Source: Diphasiastrum complanatum (Eukaryota > Streptophyta > Lycopodiopsida > Lycopodiales > Lycopodiaceae). Taken from it: a stretch of DNA of 64,000 nt. The stretch spans positions 57,864,519 to 57,928,518 of the forward strand of contig CM055097.1 in assembly GCA_029204225.1 (NCBI GenBank). The letters run 5' to 3'. Under the pieces are notes generated by a model, which worked only from the letters and a program-made list of their open reading frames with translations, was not told the origin of the DNA and made no database searches. Position 1 is the stretch's first letter, and the number at the start of each line of letters is the position of its first letter. Shown in pieces: positions 9,362-19,767 of this stretch. Both the position numbers and the translations under genes were made by a program.

Positions 9362-10150
9362 TGGAGAAAGAGGGTGTGTCGTGCGTGAAAAACAAAAATA
9401 GCTCTAAAATAAAACGAACATGAAAAAGACACGAACTCGAAACTCGAACGAGAAACGAACTCGAACAGAAAGTGTTCGTGCGCAGCGGAATGAGCTATAT
9501 CACTCTTTCCCTAAGCATGACTACGCCTATAAAAAACAAACAGAACGTTAGTGATAGAAATCATGGTTGATTTGATTACGTAGCCAAACATTAACAAAAC
9601 ATCAGAAGAATAATTTGTCGCGATCAGCTAGACAAATTATTAGTCGCGAATGATTCGCGAAGAGCTAGACTGAGCTTGACTGATAATCAATCGTGAATGA
9701 TTCGCGAAAGGCAAGACTAAATATTAGTCATCAACAACTAGACTAATAATAGCTCGCTAATAATAAATTACCAGATTGAACAACAAGAAAGTCAGACAAA
9801 ATGAAGAAAAGCATAGCAATATCGACACAAATCTGAACATAGAACAAAAGAGATTAAGTATAGCAAAATATAAATGTCAATAATGTGGTAGAGCACAAGA
9901 CAATAGCGGGCAAAACCGTGTGCTCTACAAAGCTAATTCAATTTGTAAAAGGAATGAACCTATTATTGACAATAAAGAATCAATGTGCAAGGCATCTACT
10001 TTGTCTATCTTTGATAAGCTTCTAATGCTATTATTTTACACACACACTTGTTCATGTTATTTGAATACGCAAGTGGTATTCAATATATATACACAATGTT
10101 ACAGGTGTGCAGATGAAGAAAGTACAAAGTGGATGTGTTGTCTATAGGAG
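9362..10150 (-). repeat. LTR of copia element 1 (outer edge approximate)
   Basis: The region carries TATATATAT near 10085-10092, a possible promoter. It also holds inverted motifs: TCGCGAAT-G-ATTCGCGA (9644-9660) is a perfect palindrome, AATTTGTC and GACAAATT (9612-9619, 9631-9638) pair, and a second ATTCGCGA copy lies near 9700. The right edge lacks a recognisable CA end. Confidence 0.55.
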
Positions 10151-10160
10151 ATCGTGGGTG

Positions 10161-10440
10161 GCTGTTGTTGTTGTCAAGTCTGTTAGCACAATTGCATGGG
10201 ATGAGCGTGAAAAGGCCGTGACGTCAGCCTTTGCTGAAATGAACGTTGGTGAAGATGCGAAAAATGTGTCACTTTGACAAAATGCCTTAGGATTTGATTT
10301 ACAAGGTGCCTTCGCTTTTCCTAGGGCACCTTTGGCATTTTGTAAGGCAGTGTCACCTTTTCTACCTGTCACAAAACATGTGTAAAAACACAGTGTCGCA
10401 TTTTTCGCCTTTCTTTCGCCTGTGAGAATTTCCTTGTATT
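10161..10440. other. Non-coding spacer with weak inverted repeats
   Basis: No gene is seen. ACAAAATGCC (10278-10287) pairs with GGCATTTTGT (10332-10341). The words GTGTCGCATTTTTCGCC and GGCACC/GGTGCC also occur, in other arrangements, at 62.2-62.5 kb. Confidence 0.4.
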
Positions 10441-11811
10441 CATTAGGGGAACTTCGGCCTCAATATGGGCCCTTTCAGAATGTAGAGAGAGAACATCATT
10501 AGACTGCCCAACTTCAATTTCGGGCAGCCACTTCTGAGATAAACCAATGACTCTAAAATTCAAAATGAAGTGGGTGGGAAACCCGAGGCCGTGTCCTCTC
10601 GCGTATGTCATCGCGTCATGCCTCGCCACATGTGGAGGAGGAAAATAGATTGTCTCTAGTAAAAGAAGTGTAGCATCTCTTTACACCAATACGTAGATCA
10701 TGAAAAATTGCACACTTTTTCTTTTTGGATCACTTCAATCCGACACACGGTTAAAAAGTTATGGCGATTTGAAGATTCATACCCTACCTGATATCGGAGC
10801 CGAGCAACCAATGACCTGTTCACACTGAACATAATGCTCTGGTCGCGTGGCTGAGATATTGTAGCATCTATTTACATAATTGCATAGATAATAAAAAAAT
10901 TCACACTTTTGCTTTTTGGATCACTTCAATCCGATGCATGATTAAAAAGTTATGATACTTTGAAGATTCATACCCTACCTGATATCGGAGCCGAGCGACC
11001 ATGATCTATTCTCATTGAATATAAAACTTTGGTCGCGCGGCTGAGATATCGGAGCCAAGTGACCCATGGCCTTTTCTCACTAAACATAATGCTCTGGTCG
11101 TGTGGCTGCGATATTGGAGCTGCGCGATCAGAGCATTATGTTCAGTGAGAAGAGGCCATGGGTCGCTCGGCTCCGATATCAAGGAGGGTATGAATCTTCA
11201 GATGGCCATTACTTTTTAACCGTGTGTCAGATTGAAGTGATCCAAAAAGAAAAAGTGTGCAATTTTTCATTATCTACACAATGGTGTAAACAGATGCTAC
11301 AATATCTCAGCCACACGACCAGAGCATTATTTTTAGTTTGAACAGGTCATTGGTCACTTGGCTCCGATATCAAGTAGGGTATGAATCTTCAAACTGCCAT
11401 AACTTTTTAACCATGCGTCAGATTGAAGTGATCCAAAAAAATAAAAGTGTGCAGTTTTTCATGATCTACGTAATGGTGTAAAGAGATGCTACACTTCTTT
11501 TACTATAGGCAATCTATTTTCCTCCTCCACATGTGCTCACTCTACCTACCTTCCACATGTGGTGAGGCACGACGCGACGCGACGACATATGTGCGAGGAA
11601 ACGGCCTCGGGTTTCCCACCCACTTCATTTTGAATTTTAGTGTCATTGGTTTATCTCAGAAGTGGCTACCCGAAATTGAAGTTGGGCTGCCACCATTACG
11701 GTCTAACACACATGGAAACACACCATTGGGCCATGTGGACATAAAACCTTTGAAAAGTAAAAAAAAGCATCTTTACAAAAGGCCCATTTGGATTCAAGAG
11801 TTCCCCTAATG
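10441..11811. mobile_element. Foldback-type element with long terminal inverted repeats
   Basis: The left end, CATTAGGGGAACT (10441), is matched by AGTTCCCCTAATG at the right end (11799-11811). Long arms match in inverse orientation: GTGGGAAACCCGAGGCC near 10570 against GGCCTCGGGTTTCCCAC near 11600, and AAAAGAAGTGTAGCATCTC against GAGATGCTACACTTCTTTT. Inside, blocks containing GATATCGGAGCCGAG and GCTCTGGTCG recur several times in both orientations, so each arm is itself repetitive. No transposase is present. The mirror-image ORFs in the two arms come from one repeat and are not genes. No clear target-site duplication was found. Confidence 0.75.
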
Positions 11812-11954
11812 TATGTAGACAGTCGCGTTTTATTCATCTATCTTATTTTACATGTAAATATGCAAATTGTGCGACAACATGAGTAAAAATGCAGCATGAA
11901 TGGAGGCAGATTAAAATGGGATTTAGGAGAGTGGAGGAAATAAATCCAACAAAA

Positions 11955-12590
11955 CAACATGAACTACATCTATAACAATCGAGATAGATTTCATAGAGAA
12001 ATTCGCAGTGTCATCGTTGATGCCCTTGGAGCTCATTCTACCAGCAACATAGGACAGCAAATAGTCCTTTCATCATCTTATATCGGTTCATCGCGTCATA
12101 TGTATCAGCAATACTAGGATGCTATGGCCGTCATTAGGGAGTTGGGTTCTCCCGATTTGTTTATCACAATGACAGCGAACCCAAATTGGTCAGAAGTGAG
12201 GAGGGAGTTGAGATTTCAACAAACACCTGTAGATAGGCCTGATTTGGTGTTGAGGGTTTTTAGCATGAAGCTTCAACACTTGATTGATTTGTTGAAGAAG
12301 GATGGGATATTTGGGTGCATTATAGGAAGGCTTCATGTTGTGGAGTTTCAGAAGAGAGGATTGCCCCATGGCCACCTATTGATTATATTGGAGGAGCGGA
12401 GCAAACCCATCATTGTTGGAGATTATGATCGTATTGTATGCGCAGAGATTCTTGTGAGGGAGGATGATCCAGAGTTGTACAAGATAGTGAGGACATGTAT
12501 GATGCACGGCCCATGCGGAACATCTTTTCCAAATGCACCATGCATGAAGGATGGAAAGTCCATCCGTCCGAAGGAGAGCGATTTTATTTG
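11955..12590 (+). pseudogene. Helitron Rep (rolling-circle replicase) fragment
   Basis: NYIYNNRDRFHREIRSVIVD leads through one TAG (12115-12117) into a 162-codon open frame at 12124. It holds FITMTANPNW, VVEFQKRGLPHGHLLIIL (the HUH metal-binding motif with two His) and CMMHGPCG. These are landmarks of the Helitron Rep domain, which nicks and joins single-stranded DNA. The tyrosine region normally following is missing because the frame jumps near 12560-12585 into a much later part of the protein. Confidence 0.85.
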
Positions 12591-14376
12591 CGAGTTCTTT
12601 TGGCTCATGTAAGAGGTGCAACAAGTTTCAATGACTTGCGCACAGTTGACGATGACTTGTTTTCGTCATTCAGAGATGCTTGCAGGCATAGACTTCTTAT
12701 CAATGACGAGATGGAATGGAGTAACTGCCTGCAGGAGGCGGTGTCATGGGGGACTCCATCGCAACTTCGGCTCATGTTCATTGTACTTCTTTTGACATGT
12801 GCCCCTTCCGACCCATTAGATCTTTGGAAGAGTATAGAGTCCCATTTAGTAGAGGATTACGTAGAGGAGTTAGGACAGCCAGTAATGTGCAAGATTGTTA
12901 TTCTGAGTCAAATTTTGGTTGATAGGGCTCTTCTAGATGTGGAGACGCACATGCAGGCATCGGAAAAGTCGTTGACAAATTTTGTCTTCGCACTTCCCGA
13001 AAGCAATGTCGAGTTTTCTCCAGTATTTTGTGAGGAGATATTTCTTGATGAGACCCTTCTAGAGGTAGAGGCTGACATCGAGAGATTGAATGTAGATCAA
13101 TGCATGATTTTTGATCATGTAGTACGTGAGCATGTGGTACGAAGATTGGGTGGAGTGTTCTTTGTAGATGGTCCGGGTGGTACAGGTAAGACGTTTCTCT
13201 ATAGTGTTATGTTGTCATACATGCGTGCACAAGGTTGGATAGCACTGGCAGCTGCGTCATCGGGGATTGTTGCATTGTTAATGAAAGGTGGTAGGACCTC
13301 GCACTCTAGATTTAGGATTCCTCCGACGGAATTGAATGAAAGCTCGACCTGTAACATCTCCAAACAGTCTTCGTTAGGTAAGATTTTGATGGCATGTCGA
13401 CTTATTATTTGGGACAAGGTTCTCATGGTATATAAGTATGCCATTGAGTGTGTGGATTGATCTCTACGGGACATATTGGGTATTGATACTCCATTTGGAG
13501 AGATTCCAATTGTTTTTGGTGGTGATTTCTGTCAGGTGCTCCCGGTGGTGCGATGGGACAGTCGTGCATAGATTGTGAGCGCTTCACTGAAGTGTTCGCG
13601 TTTGTGGAAATATATCGAGGTGCACAAGCTGTGCCAGAGTGTATGTGTCTAAGGACGTGAAATGTGTGTGAATTGATTTCGTTCATTTTCCCCAATATTG
13701 CACGACGTTACATGGATGTTGATTTTTTAAGAAGCCGTGCAATATTGACTCCGTTAAAGAAAACGTGGATGAGATCAATTTGAAAGTTGTTGAGCAACTT
13801 CCTGGTGATGCTTGCACATTTTATAGTGTTGATAGCATGGTTAAGCATGATGACTCTGATGTGTTCCTAGTAGAGTTGTTTAACAACTTGCAACCGAGTG
13901 GATGTCCTCCCCATAGATTGATGTTGAAGGTTGGCATGATAGTGATGTTGTTGCGGTCAATCGCGTCGCACAAAGGATTGTGCAATGGTATGAGACTCAT
14001 CATTCGTAGACTGGGTAGACAAGTCATAGAGGCAGAGATAATGACCGGGAAGAATATAGGGAGTAGAGTCCTTATTCCACGTATCCCTATAGTGCCAAGC
14101 GATTCGAACATACCGTTTGAATTGCAGAGGGTCCAGTTTCCTATCATAGCAGCATTTGCCATGACAATAAACAAAGCACAAGGGCAGAGTATGGACACAA
14201 TTGGATTGTATTTGCCTCGGCCTATGTTTAGTCATGGGTAGCTGTATGTCGCACTTTTGAGAGTGTGAAATGCAGCAAGTCCTTGTGTGTTGATTACTTA
14301 CAAGGACAATCGATTTACGGATGTGGATGGAGTGGCGAGGTACACTCAGAACATTGTGTATTCAGAAGTGCTGTAG
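12556..14376 (+). pseudogene. Helitron PIF1-like helicase part, with stops
   Basis: The segment starts GERFYLRVLLAHVRGATSF and carries Walker A GPGGTGKT (near 13170). Next come a degenerate Walker B (RLIIWDKV where LIIWDEA-type is usual), VFGGDFCQVLPVV, and the C-terminal FAMTINKAQGQS (near 14155), ending DGVARYTQNIVYSEVL at a natural stop. Stops at 13458 (CGA-to-TGA type), near 13569 and elsewhere, plus a damaged stretch 13610-13740, inactivate it. In Helitrons this helicase is fused behind Rep and unwinds the donor strand. Confidence 0.85.
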
Positions 14377-14450
14377 TAGTAAGTTTGAAATGATGTCTAT
14401 GGTTTATGGTTTTGAGATGCAATGTATAGTTATTAGAGTTAGAATTGGTG

Positions 14451-14541
14451 TTAGACTTAGCATTTGGGATGTAGGGTAGAGTTAGACTTAGAGTTGGAGT
14501 TAGATTTGGAGTTAGACTTAGCATTTGGGATGTAGGGTATT
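14451..14541. repeat. Tandem repeat, period 61 bp, GTTAGA-rich
   Basis: GTTAGACTTAGCATTTGGGA occurs at 14451 and again at 14512, each followed by TGTAGGGTA. Between and around them are GTTAGAGTTAGA-like words. It resembles degenerate telomere-like sequence but is not TTTAGGG repeats. Confidence 0.7.
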
Positions 14542-14597
14542 GTTAGAGTTAGATTTGGAGAGAAAAATTTGTCAAATTTTGTACACGGAGAAGTTTG

Positions 14598-14857
14598 TGT
14601 AGAAGGAGATTCTTGGATATAGTTATGGAAGGCCGTTATGGAAGGCCGTTGAGCATCTTTTGGTTGAGGATTACGTTCACCAATTCGAGGTTTTGGAGTG
14701 TAGTGGAAGCGATGAAAATGTTAGTCAAGTTGTCATAGATAAAGCTCTATGTGACGTGGAAGACATAATGCAAGCTATGCAATGGTACCAGGTTCATGCA
14801 ATTGGTTATATTAGTAATGTTGTTTCTGATGAGTTGTTTGTTATATCAAATATATGA
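14598..14857 (+). pseudogene. Second Helitron helicase fragment
   Basis: RPLWKAVEHLLVEDYVHQFE followed by VVIDKALCDVEDIMQAMQ aligns with the corresponding part of the helicase at 12.83-12.96 kb (ESHLVEDYVEELGQ, ILVDRALLDVETHMQA). It is a separate piece from a different Helitron copy. Confidence 0.6.
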
Positions 14858-14961
14858 CTTTACATGGTTTGCAATGGTCGAAAGCAGAGTTATCATATGT
14901 TGTTAAGATTATGTATTGTTGTATGTACATTTTTTTTTTGACATTCTTGTTGTTGTTGCAG

Positions 14962-15177
14962 ATGTTGAAGATCTACATAAATCACAGGACCTTTGTGCGA
15001 GACCTGATGGAGCTATTTTGTTTCAGTGATGAGGTGTCTCGCTGCTCCATTTTGTGGTTCATAGAAGCTTATGCGGAGTTCTTATTCCAACAACAAAGGA
15101 GAGGATGTTTTAGTCCAAGAGAATATCGATTCCTATTAGATGTAGATATGCTACTTAGTAATGTGGCATACGTTTGA
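14962..15177 (+). CDS. Unidentified exon-like ORF
   Basis: A T-rich tract ending TTGTTGTTGCAG (to 14961) looks like a splice acceptor. The following 71 codons (MLKIYINHRTFVRDLMELF, later LFQQQRRGCFSPREYRFLLD) are mixed and non-repetitive up to a stop at 15177. The family is not recognised. It could be an exon captured by the neighbouring Helitron or the 3' end of a lost gene. Confidence 0.3.
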   Translation: MLKIYINHRTFVRDLMELFCFSDEVSRCSILWFIEAYAEFLFQQQRRGCFSPREYRFLLDVDMLLSNVAYV

Positions 15178-15600
15178 AGTGTACCATGCTCAACATAGGA
15201 TAGAAATTGAAAATTAAGGTTTTACTTTTTACAGAGTTTGAAACAATGCTATGGTGCAAACAATGTTAGGGTGGAGTTACTAGGTACGAGGGGCCTTGTC
15301 CTTTCATCCCGTACTGCTAAATCAATTCCATTAGGAAGCTTCGATTACTCTAGTAAATTTATTTTCAATTTGTATCCTTTCAATTTAAGTGTACCATGCT
15401 CAACATAGGATAAAAATTATGGTGGATTTACTAGCTAAGAAAAATGGCCTTGCTAAATCAATTCCAGTAGGAAGCTTTGATTACTCTAGTAAGTTCATTT
15501 TCAGTTTGTATTCTTTTAATTTAAGTGTAACCATGCTCAACATATGAAGTGTATCATGCTCAACATAGGAGAGGAAATTAAAATCAAGATTTTTTATTTT
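15178..15600. repeat. Dispersed direct repeats
   Basis: GTGTACCATGCTCAACATAG recurs near 15180, 15390, 15525 and 15550 with small changes. A 70-bp block containing TCAATTCCATTAGGAAGCTT and the following TTGATTACTCTAGTAA-like sequence occurs at about 15319-15388 and 15463-15522. Confidence 0.7.
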
Positions 15601-17298
15601 TATAGATTCTAAAACAAGTCTGCATCTCTACTTTCTCCTTCATTTAAATCTTTACTAGCTCTACAACTTTGTTTAGCTTGATTGATGTTTATTTTATTCT
15701 GAGATCTTGGCTTCATAGAGATTAAAGCCTACATCTTCACCCACGTTTCTTTAAGGTGATGATTGTCATCAAAATGCATTTGTTTCAAGTATGGCCAATC
15801 GGGCAACCCCATTGGGCTGACAATATATGAAGTAAGAACTAGATAAGTACTCCTTGACAAACTCTCAATCTTGTAGTTGAGTAATGCTCCAGTAGCCAAC
15901 TACCAACTAATTGAATTCAGTGAGATTTGTAAGACTCACTCGCATTAGTCAAAGTTGCATACTTCATAAACAGCTGCAGAAATGACTACTAACCACCAAC
16001 CAGAAAATTTAATATATATTCCTGAACTATTCTTGAAGGTGATGTTGTAAGCCCTCAGAACTGATATGAAGTTTTTATGCCGGTCCTTTCGATTTGCATC
16101 CACAGGGCAATCTCTTCAACATTCGGATTAACTGCTTAATTGTACCAGCTTTCCAATTTTTCATCGACAAGTTGGTTGTAAAGAGTCTCCTTCTAAAGAA
16201 TAATGGCTTAGCCTCTTAGTCAAATATGAAATCAATCACTTCAAAATGTGGTGCCTCTTACAGTCTTGCAAGGCTCCATATAAGCAACCAATTTGTTCCA
16301 TATATGTTCATGGCAAGTATTGTAAAGTTCAAGTTTTATATCTTGTACACCTTGATAAGCGACAAATTAGAACATCAATACTTTTCTGAGACAGCATGCT
16401 ATGTAATTTCCTTCCATCCTGCATCCAAAGTCTCTAGCACACCCCACAGGCCTTCACTTAGACTGCATAACTACTTTCTCCTTCTAGAATGGGGTTTACG
16501 AAGAACTAGGAATTTTTCTTGATAGCAATCCTCATTTCTTCCAAGGACTAGAAAAGCCCAAATAGATGCCTACAAACATAATACTCGAGGTATGCACATT
16601 CCAAATCTAAAGAGAGCCAGTATTACAGTATGCAATTGCCACCTCACGCCTCTCTCGTACACGCCATGGTAGAAAAGAATGTACACCAAAATAGCCATCC
16701 TGTGCAACAATTATTAAACAGAAAGAAGCCACACTTGACCAATTTTAGTCACAATCAGACATACCATTTGTAAGTTTGGATAAAGATCGAACAGACTTTC
16801 ATGAAAAATGCTATGCAACAGGTGATTAATGTCACCTTTTATGCCACAAACCTTAGTTAAAGAACTCTTGATATGCACTGAGTGAATGTCCCCAAGAGTG
16901 TAAAACGTTTCAAATTGAGTTCATAAGCAGGACACGTTAAGCCCTCTTATAATGTCATCATGACTATAAACCTCAACTTTTGATCATATCAAAAGATAGA
17001 CAGCAAGCTGATCCTTTTTGAAATACAAGCTGAAAATGCAACAGCTATAAGCCAAAGAAAATAGCAATGTAGCAAACCGATTACAGGGCAGTAAAAGGTG
17101 GAACTGATTATACTAGTTTCTTGATGTTTCTGTTTTGTCTTCCATGCTTTGAGAACATTCAACAGTCATGTAGGTTGAGTTGCATCTGTTAAATAAGTGC
17201 CAACCTCTATTGGCACAACCTTTATCAGAAATATTACAACCTGTGGCCAACAGTATATCACGATCTTGGCCCCCTGAATGAATATAGTTGAATTCCAA
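15601..17298. other. Gene-poor stretch
   Basis: No convincing coding sequence or element was recognised. The right end is downstream of PAT1 and probably includes its 3' region. Confidence 0.5.
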
Positions 17299-17304
17299 TT
17301 TATT
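17299..17304 (-). promoter_or_regulatory. Possible poly(A) signal of PAT1 (AATAAA)
   Basis: AATAAA on the minus strand, about 30 bp after the PAT1 stop codon. That is rather close for a plant 3' UTR, so it may not be the one used. Confidence 0.35.
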
Positions 17305-17332
17305 CTCCCAAAAAGTAAACCTATTCACACTT

Positions 17333-19667
17333 TCAACTTCGCACTACTCCAACATTAGTACGACTATCTGTATAAGAACTTGTTCCACCAACGGCAATGG
17401 ATCTTTGAGCAAAGTCCAGAAGTTGCTTCTTCTGTTGCTCATTTGTGTGAGGAATGCTAGCTCGAAGGAGTTCAATTGGCATTTCTCTGGCCATGGCAGA
17501 AGCTGCAGATGCATTGACAGCTGCTGCATTTCCTGGCGAAGCCATCATCAATGAATGTAATATACTTTCATACTTGTTGGTACAGTATTTTGACAAAAGG
17601 ACAAAGAAAGCATCAAAAGATGCTTGCCAGATAGCCCTATTTTGTCTGGGATACTGTGAATTCTTATCTTTCAAGAGACTTGTAGCACGTTCAAGAACTG
17701 CCTGCAGTATCACTGTAGCTCCATCACCCCCAGCATTACCAATCGGGCGTAAAGGTGGTGACTCAGGTGCCAAAACTACAGCAGCAATACAAGCACTAAG
17801 AGAAGGAAGATCCATACTCAAAACCGAGCAAGCTACCGCATTAGCCAGATTCTTTGATGAAACTGTGGCACTTGGATCTATTTGTGGACCTCCAAATAAA
17901 AAACGTAAGTGGCGGAAAACAGCCATAGCCACTATCCGGCTTAGTTCACTGCCTGGGACAATAAGACGAAGATACCTAGCTACCAACTTCCGGCCCTTGG
18001 GAAGGGATACAAGCCGTAAAAATATCAGGTCATCCTTGCCAGCAAGTCCAAAACATCCACTACCTGCCTCCCCATTGCTAATAACGTTCGAAGCTAGGGG
18101 ATCTGCCAGGTGGAGGGATGCAGCCAATCCCTCCAGCAATATCTGTCGCCGACGTTGTAACTGCGTTCCACTATCTGATGCTTGTGGAAGGCTAAGGAGT
18201 CGATCTATATCATCGACATCAAGCAGAAGGCACAAGCCATCTTCAATAGCAATCCTAGCTGCCAGCATGGGCTCCTGTTCTAAACGCCTTTGAGATGCCA
18301 CTATGTCTAAAGACTTATCACTAGATGCAGTGCCCATTTCTCCACTCATCCCTGATGATGTATCCATTTCCAATAGAGGCCGAGGTCTTCGAATGGATGA
18401 AAATGGGATCCTACCCAATGCATCCACCTGCAAGAATGCGTGAGGTTCAGCTGCTGCTCGAGTATGAGACGGAAGATCACGAAGATGGGATGGTGCAAAG
18501 TGACGTCTCCCATGAGGAGTAGCTCCTGACAGTTTTGCTTGCACTGCCTGATGATAGTAATCATCTATGTAGGGATCACTACTATGAGTTGCAGCCCACT
18601 GTATCCGAACAATATTTTCAACTTCTTCAACAGTCATGTACTTGGATTTCATTTGGGGCAACCCATCATTGCTCCTCCTTCCTGTGTAATTATTGGACTC
18701 AACTGAAGGTTGTTGATATCGTGGCGTAGGCCTTCCTCGATCATGTCGCTGCTCTTTAAAGTCTCCAGCCACACCGGTTTCAGCAGGCTTCCGCATCCCT
18801 TGTGGTGAAAGTGGTTTAGAGCCAAAAACTTGTTGATGATGCCCCTGTGCATATGGTGGTGCTACCGAAGACGGGAAGGACTGTGGCCGCTGGTATTGCA
18901 GCAAAACTTGTGGCGGCATGAGTGGACTACGCTGATGCATGGGATGTCGCATCATGCCAGATACAGATCCGCTAACTAGGCCTCCGTGAGCTAGATTTGA
19001 TTGTGCCATCCACTTCCCTGACTGAAGTTGAGGAGGAATCGGCAAACCTTGGGAGACAAAATTAGGAGGTCCACCATATTGCATCAAGGATGGTAGAACT
19101 CCACTATATTGATGTTGTGGACCAGAAAATGATGGTCTGTACTGGCTAGGAGTAATATATGGTCCTGAAGCATGAACTGTGGAAAAATCTGGTTGTCCAT
19201 GCCAAGTTTGGGGTTTGTCTATTGGATATGTTCCAAGTAAATTCAATTGGTTTGGCTCTGGTGCCCACCTCTGCTGTTGTTGATATGGAGGAGCTGGCCT
19301 GAAGAGACCTTCTACATCTGCCCTAGGCAGCATATGTTGCTTTTGACGCTGCCCAGATGTCCTTCCTCCCAGATCATACTGATTTTCATCCACATGTCGC
19401 TCAGGCCAATTGAGTGATACTGAATTGAATGGCACATCACCAGCTGCAATACACAGTAGCAGAGATGGTTAAGAAATTTCAATGCAGCGGCAGTGGCGGC
19501 TGAAATATTTCCCTGCATACATGTACCATATATGTTCAAAACCATTAATGTCTAGTGAAAAATAGATCATAAATGTTTAAAACCATCCTAAAATAGTAAC
19601 AGTACTTACCATCTGGACTTAGTTCTGCATTCAAATGACCACGAAAATTCCCAGGGTCACCAGCCAT
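17333..19667 (-). CDS. PAT1: PAT1-type mRNA decapping activator
   Basis: The main exon (19443-17333) encodes about 703 residues without interruption. A 5' exon (19667-19610, MAGDPGNFRGHLNAELSPD, donor GTAAGT) joins it in frame through a 166-bp intron (acceptor TTGCAG). The family acts in cytoplasmic P-bodies, linking the LSM1-7 ring and decapping enzymes to deadenylated mRNA. Visible features are a Pro/Gln-rich low-complexity first half, KYMTVEEVENIVRIQ, ATHSSDPYIDDYYHQA, AEPHAFLQVDALGRIPFSSI and RRPRPLLEMD. The C-terminal helical PatC region follows (from about residue 390, LVSLPKGRKLVARYLRLI). Plant PAT1 proteins usually have an acidic N-terminus (FDASQYAFFG-like) that I do not find. The 19667 ATG could therefore lie in an internal exon (TTCTTTAG acceptor before 19676), with earlier exons beyond. 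It is the only clear host gene here. Confidence 0.92.
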
Positions 19668-19714
19668 TGTGTTCACCTAAAGAACCACACAAGCAAACAC
19701 AGCAGCTATCACTC

Positions 19715-19715
<1 letters not shown>

Positions 19716-19764
<49 letters not shown>
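19716..19764. repeat. (CT)n microsatellite
   Basis: About 24 uninterrupted CT units, just upstream of the first recognised PAT1 exon, in its leader, promoter or first intron. Confidence 0.95.

Positions 19765-19767
<3 letters not shown>

Larger units (their letters stand above)
7744..10160 (-). mobile_element. Ty1/copia element 1: 5' half (LTR, PBS, gag, protease), truncated
   Basis: From right to left: an LTR-like region (9362 to about 10150), a primer-binding site (9347-9358), gag, protease and the beginning of the integrase-proximal region, ending abruptly near 7744. Reverse transcriptase and RNase H are absent. The LTR shares sequence blocks (GGCGTAGTCATGC and TTTGGCTACATAATCA-like words) with 22745-23280, so this copy and copia element 2 belong to one family. 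The outer LTR boundary is not clear. Confidence 0.75.

Noticed and set aside
10369-11809. Two similar ORFs sharing GLGFPTHFILNF on opposite strands
   Set aside because: They are the two arms of the foldback element read in mirror orientation, not duplicated genes.
12495-12620. Two overlapping genuine ORFs at the Helitron joint
   Set aside because: The overlap is explained by the internal deletion and frame change, not by dual coding.
14400-14560. Interstitial telomere repeat
   Set aside because: Words like GTTAGA recur, but no run of TTTAGGG or TTAGGG exists; it is better described as a 61-bp tandem repeat.
17454-18293. 279-codon plus-strand ORF within PAT1
   Set aside because: Antisense to the strongly conserved PAT1 exon; no motif of its own.
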